Positions 33,792 through 42,560 of a stretch of DNA of 64,000 nt are shown here, in pieces. This DNA is from Labrenzia sp. CE80 (GTDB taxonomy: Bacteria > Pseudomonadota > Alphaproteobacteria > Rhizobiales > Stappiaceae). The translations under genes and the position numbers were made by a program. The notes below the pieces were generated by a model. It was not told the DNA's origin, made no database searches, and saw only the letters and a program-made list of their open reading frames with translations. The stretch lies in the NCBI RefSeq assembly GCF_009650605.1, contig NZ_WAJT01000001.1, positions 2,046,001 to 2,110,000 of the forward strand. The letters are read 5' to 3'. The first letter of the stretch is position 1. Each line of letters starts with the position of its first letter.

Positions 33792-34952
33792 CTAGCCTAC
33801 TTTTCTTGCCGCTTCCAAGAAGGCAATCATTTGGCTGCGAAGTTGTTGGAGATTGACCTCCTGCTGTTTGAGGCTGCCTGCAGCACCTACGACCTTTCCA
33901 CTCACCTCCTGTGTTTCGGCCGTTGCGGACTGCACACCCACGATGCTTGCGGTGACATTTGTGGCACCGGCGGCGGCATCTTCGACATTGTGCGCAATTT
34001 CGCCAGTAGCCTCGGCCTGTTGATCCACGGCAGCCGCGATTGCAGAAGAGATCTCACTAACGCGTTCAATCGCATCGCTGATCTCCGCATTGGCGTCGAC
34101 CGCATTGGCCGTGACGGACTGCAGAGCGGAAATTTGCGCGTTGATATCTTCCGTCGCATTCGCGGTCTGGCTGGCCAGCGCTTTGACCTCCTGTGCAACG
34201 ATGGCAAACCCTCGGCCCATTTCGCCAGCCCGGGCCGCCTCAATGGTGGCGTTCAGGGCAAGCAGGTTGGTTTGGGCAGCGATGTCGTTGATAAGCTGAA
34301 CCACTTCACCGATTTTCATCGAGCTGCGTGAAAGACTGTCGATTTCCCGGCTCATTGTCCGGGATTTATCTACGGCTCCGTTGGCAATCTCGGCTGCAGA
34401 CACGACCTGTCGGTTGATCTCTGTGATTGAGCTCGTCAGCTCTTCCGTTGAAGCAGCAACACTGTGCATGTTGGTCGAGGCTTCTTCAGCCCCCGCGGCC
34501 ACCATGACCGATTGCTCACTCGCTTCCGAGCAGGCCCGCGCGACATTGTCCGAAACCACGTTCAGGTCACCGACGGTATTGGTCATCGACTGAACCACGT
34601 CCTGAAGCTGGTCTTCAAAGTCGGATCCAAGCCTGCAGAAGTCGTCATGCCTCTCCTTGATCGACAGCGTGGCCTTATTGATACTGGTTGCTGCATCCTT
34701 GAAGCTTCCAGCCATCCCTTTCTCGGAAATCAGTCGGAAATGCTGGTTCCGGCCAACATAGTCGAGGCAAGCCTTGGATTCACGTAAGTAGGCATCTGTC
34801 CGATCTATCAGGAGGTTGATGGCGTGCATGAGTTCTGCCGCTTCGCCAGTCTCCGAAATATTGGTAATCCGCGCTTCGAAGTCACCATTCGCCACGGCGT
34901 GGCAAACGGATATAGCTTTTCTCAGGGAAGACTTTTTCAAACCTGATAACAT
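33792..34952 (-). CDS. Soluble methyl-accepting chemotaxis protein (signalling half of a split Aer-like receptor)
   Basis: 386 residues with no TM helix. The N-terminal 110 residues look like HAMP-type modules: HAVANGDFEARI, then INLLIDRTDAYLRES and a second unit with NQHFRLISEKGMAGSF. The rest is an MCP signalling hairpin with ALNATIEAARAGEMGRGFAIVA at the tip. It starts 14 bp after the PAS protein gene on the same strand, so the two are probably a two-protein energy or redox receptor. No CheR-tethering pentapeptide is present (ends AARKVG). Confidence 0.9.
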   Translation of the reverse strand: MLSGLKKSSLRKAISVCHAVANGDFEARITNISETGEAAELMHAINLLIDRTDAYLRESKACLDYVGRNQHFRLISEKGMAGSFKDAATSINKATLSIKERHDDFCRLGSDFEDQLQDVVQSMTNTVGDLNVVSDNVARACSEASEQSVMVAAGAEEASTNMHSVAASTEELTSSITEINRQVVSAAEIANGAVDKSRTMSREIDSLSRSSMKIGEVVQLINDIAAQTNLLALNATIEAARAGEMGRGFAIVAQEVKALASQTANATEDINAQISALQSVTANAVDANAEISDAIERVSEISSAIAAAVDQQAEATGEIAHNVEDAAAGATNVTASIVGVQSATAETQEVSGKVVGAAGSLKQQEVNLQQLRSQMIAFLEAARKVG

Positions 34953-34966
34953 GTCGATTGTTCCAA

Positions 34967-35554
34967 TTAAATTGCCTGTTCACGCGGCAGAGGCGCTTGC
35001 CCATCGCGACTCGCGCGCAAGTGAGGTTTTCCCAGAGTTGCGACATATTCGTCGTAGGCGACTCCTTCGCGAGCAAGCAGATCCATCATCATCTGCTCTC
35101 CCGCAAGCATGCCGGCATTACGGTCTCCATGGCTCGCTTCCTCTCGAAGAAGTTCGCGATAAAGCGGCATAATCTGATCTTCAAGGATCTTGCGATCAGG
35201 AACCCTGCGGTTCGAATGATAGCCAATGATGCGACCTGACGTATCCCTGCTCGGGGTAACGTGGGCATAGACCCAGTAGTGATCGCCGTGCTTGGTCCGG
35301 TTGATCACATAGGCAAAGATCTCCTGCCCCGCCTCAACCGTTTGCCACAGCAGTTTGAAGACGCAACGCGGCATATGGGGATGCCGTATCAAGCTGTGCG
35401 GCTGACCGAGGACTTCCTTTTCCTTGTAGTCGGCGATCTTGAGGAAAACATCATTTGCGTAGGTGATGTGGCCCTTCAAATTTGTTTTGCTGACAATTAT
35501 GTCGTCGTCGCCGAAGGTTCTCTCGACCCCGGTAACCGTAACGTTTCTTGGCAT
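34967..35554 (-). CDS. Aer-like PAS sensor protein (sensor half of split receptor)
   Basis: 195 residues. A single PAS domain at about 15-130 carries the Aer-type FAD-pocket sequence: SKTNLKGHITYANDVF, LIRHPHMPRCVFKLLW and NRTKHGDHYWVYAHVTP. In E. coli Aer the RHPDMP segment and the following Trp contact FAD; here it reads RHPHMP. The 65-residue tail is helical and polar with no MCP domain. The start MPRNVTVTGVERTF matches family starts; the frame upstream to 35788 has no support. It is translated just ahead of the soluble MCP, so it probably binds FAD and signals through that protein. Confidence 0.85.
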   Translation of the reverse strand: MPRNVTVTGVERTFGDDDIIVSKTNLKGHITYANDVFLKIADYKEKEVLGQPHSLIRHPHMPRCVFKLLWQTVEAGQEIFAYVINRTKHGDHYWVYAHVTPSRDTSGRIIGYHSNRRVPDRKILEDQIMPLYRELLREEASHGDRNAGMLAGEQMMMDLLAREGVAYDEYVATLGKPHLRASRDGQAPLPREQAI

Positions 35555-35751
35555 GACTATCTGCTGCGTTTTTCCGCGGAGTATCTGGATTTCTGGCCAG
35601 GATGGGCTGTCTGGAAGTTTAGGAGCGCGCGGATAAACGCTTGGTAAATTATAACATAGATAATAATACTTATTATTTTGATCCACTCGCCATGCAACAG
35701 TGCCAACCGCCTGTGTCAGGATCAGCCAGCAATGCCATTGGGCTTCAACCC

Positions 35752-36843
35752 TTAGCCTGCAGGCAGCGTCGTCCCGTCGGCGCCACAAGTCATTGTGCTA
35801 TTGGTACCCATGCCTTCAGCTGCCTCTGCCGCCCGAACAGCCTGCTGTCCGAAAAGTCGGGCGACCATCCAGTCACGATCACCGTTTGATATCGCTCTGT
35901 GACTCATTTCGCGTTTCGGGAAAATTGCCTGCACGCCGTCATCTGACTGCTCTGCGACCGCGAAGCGAAACACATAGGCCGGTGTCATGCCCATCCTGAG
36001 GTCCGAAACAACAATCTGGTTCTCGACCATCTCAGCCTTGAAATATCCACGGCTAAACCAGGCTAGCTTCTCAAAAGCCTCGTTGTCCTCAAGGCAAATA
36101 GTCAGATCGGGACGCCGTGGATGACTATAGATTTTGGCGGGAGCATCATCATCGAGGAGTGACAGATAGAGGTTATGATAGGTGCCATTTTCGATGCCGA
36201 TCACCTTCCAGAGAACGGAGTTGAACGGCGCTGCGAGTGCCATCATCTGATCCGACTCGATCCCTGCGTCGGCAAAGACGTCCCTGGCCCGGTTCTCCAT
36301 GTGAGATTGAACTGCGATGCCAAAGCCAAGATAGGCCGTGCTGAAGACCACTGCTGCCATCAGGCCACGCGAAAAGCGTTTCGTCCAATCCTTCTTGAAC
36401 AATGCCCAGATGACCACGCCAAGCAGCGGGAGCGTGTAGAGCGGGTCGATGATGAAGATGGACCCGACGCCCAAAGGCTCGGGGTAAACTGGCCAGAGAA
36501 GACGGGTGCCGTAGATCGTCATTGCATCGAGCAGCGCATGGGTCGACAGGCACAGGAAGACGGCAAGCCAGGTCAGCCAGCGATGATCGCGCAGACCCTT
36601 GAACAGCCTTACCAGCCCCTCACCGATCAGAGGTGTCGCTAACGCATGGACAAAAAGAGAATGGGTCCAGCCACGGTGAAACACGAAGGTATCGACCGGA
36701 TCGTCGAAGGGAATGAAAACATCCAGATCAGGAAGAGTTCCAAGAACGCCGCCCACAAGCGCTGCTTTTCTCGGGCCGAGCTTCTTGCCGAGAACCACGG
36801 TCGACACGGCGGCGCCAAGAACGAATTGTGTCAGAGAATCCAT
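35752..36843 (-). CDS. Membrane-bound metal-dependent hydrolase, YdjM (DUF457) family
   Basis: 363 residues. The family core is DSLTQFVLGAAVS at the N-terminus, GGVLGTLPDLDVF, FHRGWTHSLFVHAL and THALLDAMTIYGTRLLWP, giving His/Asp ligands arranged like phospholipase-type metal sites. Four or five TM helices lie in the first 190 residues. The C-terminal half is soluble. The physiological substrate of YdjM proteins is not established. The start MDSLTQF is chosen by homology; no strong ribosome-binding site is visible. Confidence 0.85.
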   Translation of the reverse strand: MDSLTQFVLGAAVSTVVLGKKLGPRKAALVGGVLGTLPDLDVFIPFDDPVDTFVFHRGWTHSLFVHALATPLIGEGLVRLFKGLRDHRWLTWLAVFLCLSTHALLDAMTIYGTRLLWPVYPEPLGVGSIFIIDPLYTLPLLGVVIWALFKKDWTKRFSRGLMAAVVFSTAYLGFGIAVQSHMENRARDVFADAGIESDQMMALAAPFNSVLWKVIGIENGTYHNLYLSLLDDDAPAKIYSHPRRPDLTICLEDNEAFEKLAWFSRGYFKAEMVENQIVVSDLRMGMTPAYVFRFAVAEQSDDGVQAIFPKREMSHRAISNGDRDWMVARLFGQQAVRAAEAAEGMGTNSTMTCGADGTTLPAG

Positions 36844-37005
36844 ATGTGAAACGATGTCCGGATGACGACGAGCGGTCTGTTGTGGGGTAAATCTCACTCT
36901 GCCATATGCTGTAGCTGCCTGAAATTGCAAGCTTTGCTATTGAAGCACATGCGGACAAGGGAAGACGACGGCTTTTCCAGCCGCCGCCTGCGATCGCTTT
37001 TGCGC

Positions 37006-38046
37006 CTAGTTCCCCTGCTCACCCGGCAGCTGCAGGAAATCCGAGACCGCATCGATCACCTTCCGATGGACAATGCCCCGATCAGACCCCGCCGGATTGT
37101 CACAGATCGGATCCTCGCCTTCCTCCTGCAGAATAAAGCGTGCCTTGTCCTTACAAAGCGCAAGAAAAGAGAAGTGGTTGGACGGCGCTATCTCAAGGTG
37201 GGTGGCGTTTGGCAAACGATCCGCCATACCGCTTCCCTGCTGTCCAACGTTGACCTGAAACGGCAAGGTCTCCTGCGATCCCAAATTGATCAGAAGCACC
37301 GGTTTTTCCATGGAGGCGATGCTCTCGTCGGTAAAGGCATATGGCCAGCCCGGATCGACCGCGATGGTTCCGGCGAACCGCGGATCTGCATAGTTTCCGT
37401 CAGTCAGTTCAAAATCAACGTTCCGAAAATCAACGCCTCCCTTGCCATAGAAATCACAGCCAGGCGCTTGCGGATTTTCGGCGCAATAATCACCGATCTT
37501 GGTGGCCTCAAGCATCAAGCCAATGCTTTGGAGCGCCGCCCCGCCGCCAAGCGAAAAGCCAAGTGAAAAAATTCTCGACCGGTCCACCTTCGGACCAAAC
37601 TCCTGGTCATTCAGAAACAAGTCCAGAGCAGCCGACAAGTCATGAACCCGGTCGGAGAAGCGTGTGGACCGCCGAGGGGAACTGTCGCCAGAGGTACTGC
37701 CCGGATGATTGACCGCCAGCACCATGGCACCGCGCAGCGCCAACTCTGACGAGAGCCAACCAAGGCTGTCCATATTGCCGCCAGAGCCATGAGAGAGGAC
37801 GACGAGAGGGAACTTGCCGGCAGCAATTTTGGGGCCCAGGATGGCCTTCGTTCCGTGAAAAAGAGGATTGTCGCCAATCGGCACGGCATAGGTCTTGGAA
37901 CCAGCAGGATACCAGACGGACCCCTGGATGAGATGGCTGCGATGACTGGCCTTGATATCAAACCGGTCATAGCCACTGAGCGTTTCGGCTTCGGCTCCCG
38001 TCGCGAGAGAACCAAGAAGGCCAGCGGCGAAAAGAAGGTGTTTCAT
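37006..38046 (-). CDS. Exported alpha/beta hydrolase (dienelactone hydrolase/PAF-acetylhydrolase-like)
   Basis: 346 residues with a signal peptide (MKHLLFAAGLLGSLATGAEAE). The fold marks are FPLVVLSHGSGGNMDSL (oxyanion strand), the nucleophile elbow LGFSLGGGAAL with Ser in G-x-S-x-G, DPGWPYAFTDESI and a C-terminal His in SNHFSFLALC. This group includes secreted esterases acting on lipid or small ester substrates; the true substrate is unknown. Six cysteines suggest disulfides in the periplasm. It is divergent from the AraC gene. Confidence 0.85.
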   Translation of the reverse strand: MKHLLFAAGLLGSLATGAEAETLSGYDRFDIKASHRSHLIQGSVWYPAGSKTYAVPIGDNPLFHGTKAILGPKIAAGKFPLVVLSHGSGGNMDSLGWLSSELALRGAMVLAVNHPGSTSGDSSPRRSTRFSDRVHDLSAALDLFLNDQEFGPKVDRSRIFSLGFSLGGGAALQSIGLMLEATKIGDYCAENPQAPGCDFYGKGGVDFRNVDFELTDGNYADPRFAGTIAVDPGWPYAFTDESIASMEKPVLLINLGSQETLPFQVNVGQQGSGMADRLPNATHLEIAPSNHFSFLALCKDKARFILQEEGEDPICDNPAGSDRGIVHRKVIDAVSDFLQLPGEQGN

Positions 38047-38113
38047 CGAATTGGTCTTTCCTGTGGTGGATCACAGGAGGGAGTCTGTTGAAACCTGACA
38101 CGAAATACGTCCT

Positions 38114-38147
38114 ATATCCGGTTCAAGGTCTTCCTGAAACCGGATAT
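38114..38147. promoter_or_regulatory. Dyad upstream of the membrane AraC gene
   Basis: ATATCCGGTT (38114-38123) and AACCGGATAT (38138-38147) are exact reverse complements 14 bp apart. They sit between the hydrolase and the AraC gene and overlap one possible ATG (38146), so this is either an operator or a hairpin covering the start. Confidence 0.55.
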
Positions 38148-38184
38148 GGGACCAGACCAACCAGGTTCAAGCGCGATCGGTGCC

Positions 38185-39204
38185 ATGCCAGTTCTACCCA
38201 TTTCCATGTTTGCCGCCCTGGTTCTGGCCTATGTCTGGCTGCGCGCATTTCTGGCACGCGACACACCCGTCATGGTGCAGATCCTGATCCTGGCCTGTGC
38301 CATCCAGTCCCTGATCATCTCCTTCAACCAGCACTATGGGATCTCTTGGCTTGGCCCTGTGCAGCCAGTGACGGCCATGGTGATTCCAGCGCTTGCCTAT
38401 CTGGCCTTCGCCAGCACGGCCATTCGTCCTTTGGCATGGAAGCGGGATTGCTTTCACGCGCTGGGTCCTGTTGCGGGCGCGATATGTTTCTACGCCCTGC
38501 CCGATATCATGGATGGTCTGGTGGTCGCTGCCTATGTCGGCTATGCGGGTCTGCTTCTGAAAGCCACGCTATCCGGTGCCGATGCCCTGCCCCTGATACG
38601 ACTGGAGCACGGAGATCGGCCGCTCGCTCTGTGGCGGGTCGTGGGACTGGCCTTGCTGGCTTCCGCGTTCAGCGACGTGGTCATCATTGCGATCATGGCC
38701 GCCGATCAGGAGTGGCTGCGCCCCTGGGTCATCTCGATTTTTTCCTCCGGTGTCCTGCTGATGATCGGCATCTTGAACCTGTCGGACATGCTGAAAGACA
38801 CCTCCGATGAAGAGAACTCGACCAGCGAGACCGCTTCCCCCGCCCGCCAGACTTCTGCTCGATCTCAAGCCTATGACGCAGACCCTGACCTCTTCACCGC
38901 GCTTGAAGACCTGATGAAGGGCGAAAAGATCTACCTTGATCCGAATCTGACGCTTGGCCGTGTAGCGCGGCGCCTCAAGGTGCCTGAGAAGCTGCTTTCG
39001 GCCACGATCAACGGCTACTCCGGCGTGAATGTCTCCCGGTACATAAATACCTTCAGGATTGAACACGCCTGTCAGGAACTGAAGGCCGGTGCCAATGTCA
39101 CGTCCGCGATGTACACGAGCGGCTTCAACACCAAGTCGAATTTCAACCGCGAGTTTCTGCGCGTGAAAGGCTGTCCGCCAAGCACCTGGATGGAGGCCAG
39201 TTGA
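38185..39204 (+). CDS. AraC-family regulator with N-terminal membrane domain
   Basis: 339 residues. Six or seven hydrophobic helices occupy about 1-205 (MFAALVLAYVWLRAF, VQILILACAIQSLIISF, VISIFSSGVLLMIGILNL). The C-terminal AraC double helix-turn-helix spans about 245-337: LTLGRVARRLKVPEKLLSATIN, INTFRIEHACQEL and TSGFNTKSNFNREFLRVKG. Membrane-integral AraC proteins can sense signals at the membrane and bind DNA directly. Start ATG 38185 fits the family and leaves the dyad in the leader; ATG 38146 is the alternative. The gene is followed by an ECF sigma factor. Confidence 0.88.
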   Translation: MPVLPISMFAALVLAYVWLRAFLARDTPVMVQILILACAIQSLIISFNQHYGISWLGPVQPVTAMVIPALAYLAFASTAIRPLAWKRDCFHALGPVAGAICFYALPDIMDGLVVAAYVGYAGLLLKATLSGADALPLIRLEHGDRPLALWRVVGLALLASAFSDVVIIAIMAADQEWLRPWVISIFSSGVLLMIGILNLSDMLKDTSDEENSTSETASPARQTSARSQAYDADPDLFTALEDLMKGEKIYLDPNLTLGRVARRLKVPEKLLSATINGYSGVNVSRYINTFRIEHACQELKAGANVTSAMYTSGFNTKSNFNREFLRVKGCPPSTWMEAS

Positions 39205-39349
39205 GGCCCAAACCTCAAGTGCGTACGCCCAGAACCTAAAGACCCAGACCAGATCTAATAGCGAAATCGAATAAAAAGCTTTCTTGCACTGAACCAAACA
39301 CCTTGAAGCCAACACCTATATGCACAAGCAACGATCGGTTGAGGTGGGA

Positions 39350-39913
39350 ATGGCTGCGGTTCGTAAGGATAAAATCAAGGCGCTGGAAGCGCTTCTGGTT
39401 CTGGAAGCTCGACACGGTGACCGGAAGGCCTTCAGCCGACTGGTCGAACTCAGGACACAACGCCTGCTGGCTCATGCGACCCGTCTATGTGGAGACAGGG
39501 AAGCCGCTCGAGACATTGCTCAAGAAGCTTGGGTTCAGATCTTCCAGGGCCTTTCAAGGCTGCGCGATGAAAATGCCTTTCTTCCCTGGGCACTTTGCAT
39601 CGTATCCCGCCGGGTCGCTGCCCATATCAAGACCCTGCAGAAAGACCGGGCGATTGTCGAAACTGCCAGGACCGAGACTTCGGTTGTCACGCCAGCGCCC
39701 GAGCCAGGCCATCTGGATAGCGAGGCCGTCAGACTGGCACTGAACCAATTACCTCCGGCACAACAGGCAACCGTTGCCTTGTTTTACCTGGAAGATATGA
39801 GCGTCGCCGAGGTTGCGCTCGCCCTGGATGTTCCAGTCGGCACAGTCAAGAGCCGATTGATGAATGCACGCACCAGCTTACGAAACCATCTGAAAGGAGA
39901 GCCCCATGGATAA
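39350..39913 (+). CDS. ECF-subfamily RNA polymerase sigma factor
   Basis: 187 residues. Sigma-2 is at about 20-85 (DRKAFSRLVELRTQRLLAHATRL, ARDIAQEAWVQIFQGL). Sigma-4 is at about 125-180 (LPPAQQATVALFYLEDMSVAEVALALDVPVGTVKSRLMNAR in pieces). GAGG lies five bases before the chosen ATG at 39350; ATG 39320 has a weak site. Its stop overlaps the start of a small two-TM protein by 8 bp, so the two are translationally coupled. Confidence 0.93.
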   Translation: MAAVRKDKIKALEALLVLEARHGDRKAFSRLVELRTQRLLAHATRLCGDREAARDIAQEAWVQIFQGLSRLRDENAFLPWALCIVSRRVAAHIKTLQKDRAIVETARTETSVVTPAPEPGHLDSEAVRLALNQLPPAQQATVALFYLEDMSVAEVALALDVPVGTVKSRLMNARTSLRNHLKGEPHG

Positions 39914-40268
39914 GCTCGATCAACTGATAGAGGATGCCTTGAAAGGCGAAGACAGACAGCTCTTCGAGGATACAAAGGAGCTAGGGTATTTCGCGCTCGG
40001 ACTGAAGCAATTCAGGGGCAGGCTCGGCTGGGTCACCTGGGTGATCATGATCACCCAGAGCCTGATGTTCCTCGGTGGGAGCTGGTGTGCCGTTCAGTTT
40101 CTCGGAGCGGACGACACCCTGAGCGCGGTAAAATGGGGGATATCCTCCGCCGTTCTGATCCTTTGTGCCATCAACCTCAAACTCAGCCTCGCACCCCAAA
40201 TGCAGGCTGACAGGATCTTGCGCGAACTGAAGCGAATGGAATTGATGATGTTGAACCGCAAAGACTGA
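39906..40268 (+). CDS. Small two-helix membrane protein, likely regulator of the ECF sigma factor
   Basis: 120 residues. A polar N-terminus of about 40 residues (MDKLDQLIEDALKGEDRQLF) is followed by two TM helices at about 42-64 and 73-92 and a basic helical tail. It lacks the His-x3-Cys-x2-Cys zinc anti-sigma motif. Coupling to the ECF gene by an 8-bp overlap strongly suggests that it controls the sigma factor, but this is inferred from position only. It may belong to a DUF6768-like family; I cannot verify that. Confidence 0.75.
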   Translation: MDKLDQLIEDALKGEDRQLFEDTKELGYFALGLKQFRGRLGWVTWVIMITQSLMFLGGSWCAVQFLGADDTLSAVKWGISSAVLILCAINLKLSLAPQMQADRILRELKRMELMMLNRKD

Positions 40269-40298
40269 GGCGTGAAGATCTTCGGTTTGCCGCTGCGA

Positions 40299-40328
40299 AA
40301 AAAGGCGGACACTCGTGTCCGCCTTTTC
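40299..40328. terminator. Bidirectional terminator between the ECF operon and ilvD
   Basis: AAAAGGCGGACAC (40300-40312) and GTGTCCGCCTTTT (40315-40327) form a long perfect stem. The plus strand ends CTTTTC, and the minus strand reads six or more Ts, so it works best for ilvD. Confidence 0.9.
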
Positions 40329-40345
40329 AAAATGCACCGGTGTCC

Positions 40346-42190
40346 CTAGTCCACGACGCGAACGGCACCCTTTGAAGCCGAGGTCGTCAGGGCTGCATAG
40401 GCACGCAGCGCCGTGGTGATCTTGCGCTTGCGCTTTTCAACCGGTTTCCAGGCCGCATCACCCTTCAGGTCCATCTGTGTACGGCGCTCCGCCAGCTCGC
40501 CATCAGAGAGGTCGACCTTCATCACTCGGTTCGGGATATCGATGACGATGGTGTCACCTTCCTCGACGAGACCGATGGCACCGCCCTCGGCAGCTTCAGG
40601 CGAAATGTGACCAATGGACAGGCCCGAGGAGCCACCCGAGAAACGGCCATCGGTAATCAGCGCACAGGCTTTGCCGAGCCCTTTGGACTTCAGATAGCTG
40701 GTCGGATAGAGCATTTCCTGCATGCCAGGCCCGCCGCGCGGCCCCTCGTAGCGGATAAGAACCACATCGCCCTCGTGGACCTTGCCGGTCAGGATCGCAC
40801 TCACAGCACTGTCCTGGCTCTCGAAGATCCGGGCCGGACCGGTGAACTTCAAAATGCTCTCGTCTACGCCGGCGGTTTTCACGACACAGCCATCTTCGGC
40901 GATATTGCCGTAAAGAACTGCGAGGCCGCCGTCCTTGCTGTAGGCATGTTTGCCGTCGCGGATCACACCTGAGGTCCGATCGAGATCAAGCTCATCCCAA
41001 CGACGCTCCTGGCTGAAGGCCACCTGTGTCGGAACACCGCCTGGAGCGGCCTTGTAGAACTTGTGAACGCTTTCGGAGTTTGTCTGACAGACATCCCAAC
41101 GCGCCAAGGCTTCCTTCATGGAGGCCGAGTGAACCGTCGGATTGTCTGAATGCAGGTGCCCTGCCCGATCCAGTTCCCCGAGGATGCCCATAATGCCGCC
41201 CGCACGATGAACGTCTTCCATGTGGATGTTCTCGATCGCCGGCGCGACCTTGCACAGCACTGGAACCTTGCGGGATAGACGGTCAATATCATCCATCGTG
41301 AAGCCCACTTCGCCTTCGTAGGAGGCCGCGAGAAGATGAAGGATCGTGTTGGTTGAGCCCCCCATGGAGATGTCGAGGCTCATGGCATTTTCAAAGGCCT
41401 GGAAATTGGCGATGGAGCGCGGCAGAACGCTTTCGTCATCCTGCTCGTAGTAACGCTTCGCCAAGTCGACGATCAGATGACCTGCTTCAACGAACAGCCG
41501 CTCGCGGTCTGCATGAGTCGCCAGCGTCGAGCCGTTGCCCGGCAGCGCAAGACCAAGGGCTTCCGTGAGGCAGTTCATCGAGTTTGCCGTGAACATACCC
41601 GAGCAGGAACCACAAGTCGGACAGGCATTCTGCTCCATTTCCATGACGTCGGCATCTGACGCACTGTCATCTGCAGCCATGACCATGGCGTCGACCAGGT
41701 CAACGGCCTTCGCGACGCCGTTCTCCAAAACAACCTTACCCGCTTCCATCGGGCCACCTGAAACGAAGACAACCGGAATGTTCAGACGCATGGCCGCGTT
41801 CAGCATTCCCGGCGTAATCTTGTCGCAGTTGGAAATGCAGACGATGGCATCGGCGCAGTGTCCGTTGACCATATATTCCACGGCATCCGCGATGACCTCG
41901 CGTGACGGCAGCGAATAGAGCATGCCGTCATGTCCCATGGCGATGCCATCATCGACCGCAATGGTGTTGAATTCCTTCGCGATACCACCGGCCTTTTCGA
42001 CTTCCCGAGCGACGAGCTGACCAAGATCTTTCAGGTGCACATGCCCTGGCACGAACTGTGTGAAGGAGTTGGCGATGGCAATGATTGGCTTGCCAAAATC
42101 ATTATCCTTCATGCCGGTTGCGCGCCACAAGCTTCGCGCGCCCGCCATATTGCGGCCATGGGTCGAGGTTCTTGAACGATACGGTGGCAT
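40346..42190 (-). CDS. ilvD: Dihydroxy-acid dehydratase
   Basis: 614 residues. Iron-sulfur dehydratase of the valine/isoleucine pathway (2,3-dihydroxy-isovalerate to 2-ketoisovalerate). Motifs are MAGARSLWRATGMKDNDFGKP (in part), AVDDGIAMGH, the cluster Cys in ISNCDKITPGML and CPTCGSCSGMFTANSMN, and GPRGGPGMQEML. These are the hallmarks of the IlvD/Edd family; length and pattern indicate IlvD. It is divergent from the GGDEF protein and ends at a strong terminator. Confidence 0.95.
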   Translation of the reverse strand: MPPYRSRTSTHGRNMAGARSLWRATGMKDNDFGKPIIAIANSFTQFVPGHVHLKDLGQLVAREVEKAGGIAKEFNTIAVDDGIAMGHDGMLYSLPSREVIADAVEYMVNGHCADAIVCISNCDKITPGMLNAAMRLNIPVVFVSGGPMEAGKVVLENGVAKAVDLVDAMVMAADDSASDADVMEMEQNACPTCGSCSGMFTANSMNCLTEALGLALPGNGSTLATHADRERLFVEAGHLIVDLAKRYYEQDDESVLPRSIANFQAFENAMSLDISMGGSTNTILHLLAASYEGEVGFTMDDIDRLSRKVPVLCKVAPAIENIHMEDVHRAGGIMGILGELDRAGHLHSDNPTVHSASMKEALARWDVCQTNSESVHKFYKAAPGGVPTQVAFSQERRWDELDLDRTSGVIRDGKHAYSKDGGLAVLYGNIAEDGCVVKTAGVDESILKFTGPARIFESQDSAVSAILTGKVHEGDVVLIRYEGPRGGPGMQEMLYPTSYLKSKGLGKACALITDGRFSGGSSGLSIGHISPEAAEGGAIGLVEEGDTIVIDIPNRVMKVDLSDGELAERRTQMDLKGDAAWKPVEKRKRKITTALRAYAALTTSASKGAVRVVD

Positions 42191-42560
42191 GATCTTGCGT
42201 CCTCAAAGGTCTTCTTGTCTTTTCGGCTGTCCTCCCCGGGAAAATCCTCAAACAGCCTTGGATCTCAACTGGTGTTTTGTCAGGTTTTTGGAAGAGACGA
42301 AAGGCCAGAAAACACAAAAACAGTACGCAGCGGTACGGTTGCAATTTCGAGCTTTTGAAGCCTGGGCAGGCGATGCGGTGTCTGACAGGAGGCAAGAGCA
42401 CATCTTTGCCATATGAGACCGATGGCGCACCGGCCTTGTGGAACGACCCATGGCAACAGCTCAATCACGGTCGATAGACTTGTCATTTCAGGCAATTATG
42501 CAGTGGTTTCTTAAGTATTGATTCATCATAAATAGGGCGAGAGGCATTCAGGATCGCTTT
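42191..42560. other. Divergent intergenic region, ilvD / GGDEF protein
   Basis: 370 bases without a gene, containing both divergent promoters. I see no leader peptide rich in Val, Ile or Leu and no clear attenuator before ilvD. AGGA upstream of 42561 is the ribosome-binding site for the GGDEF protein. Confidence 0.5.
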
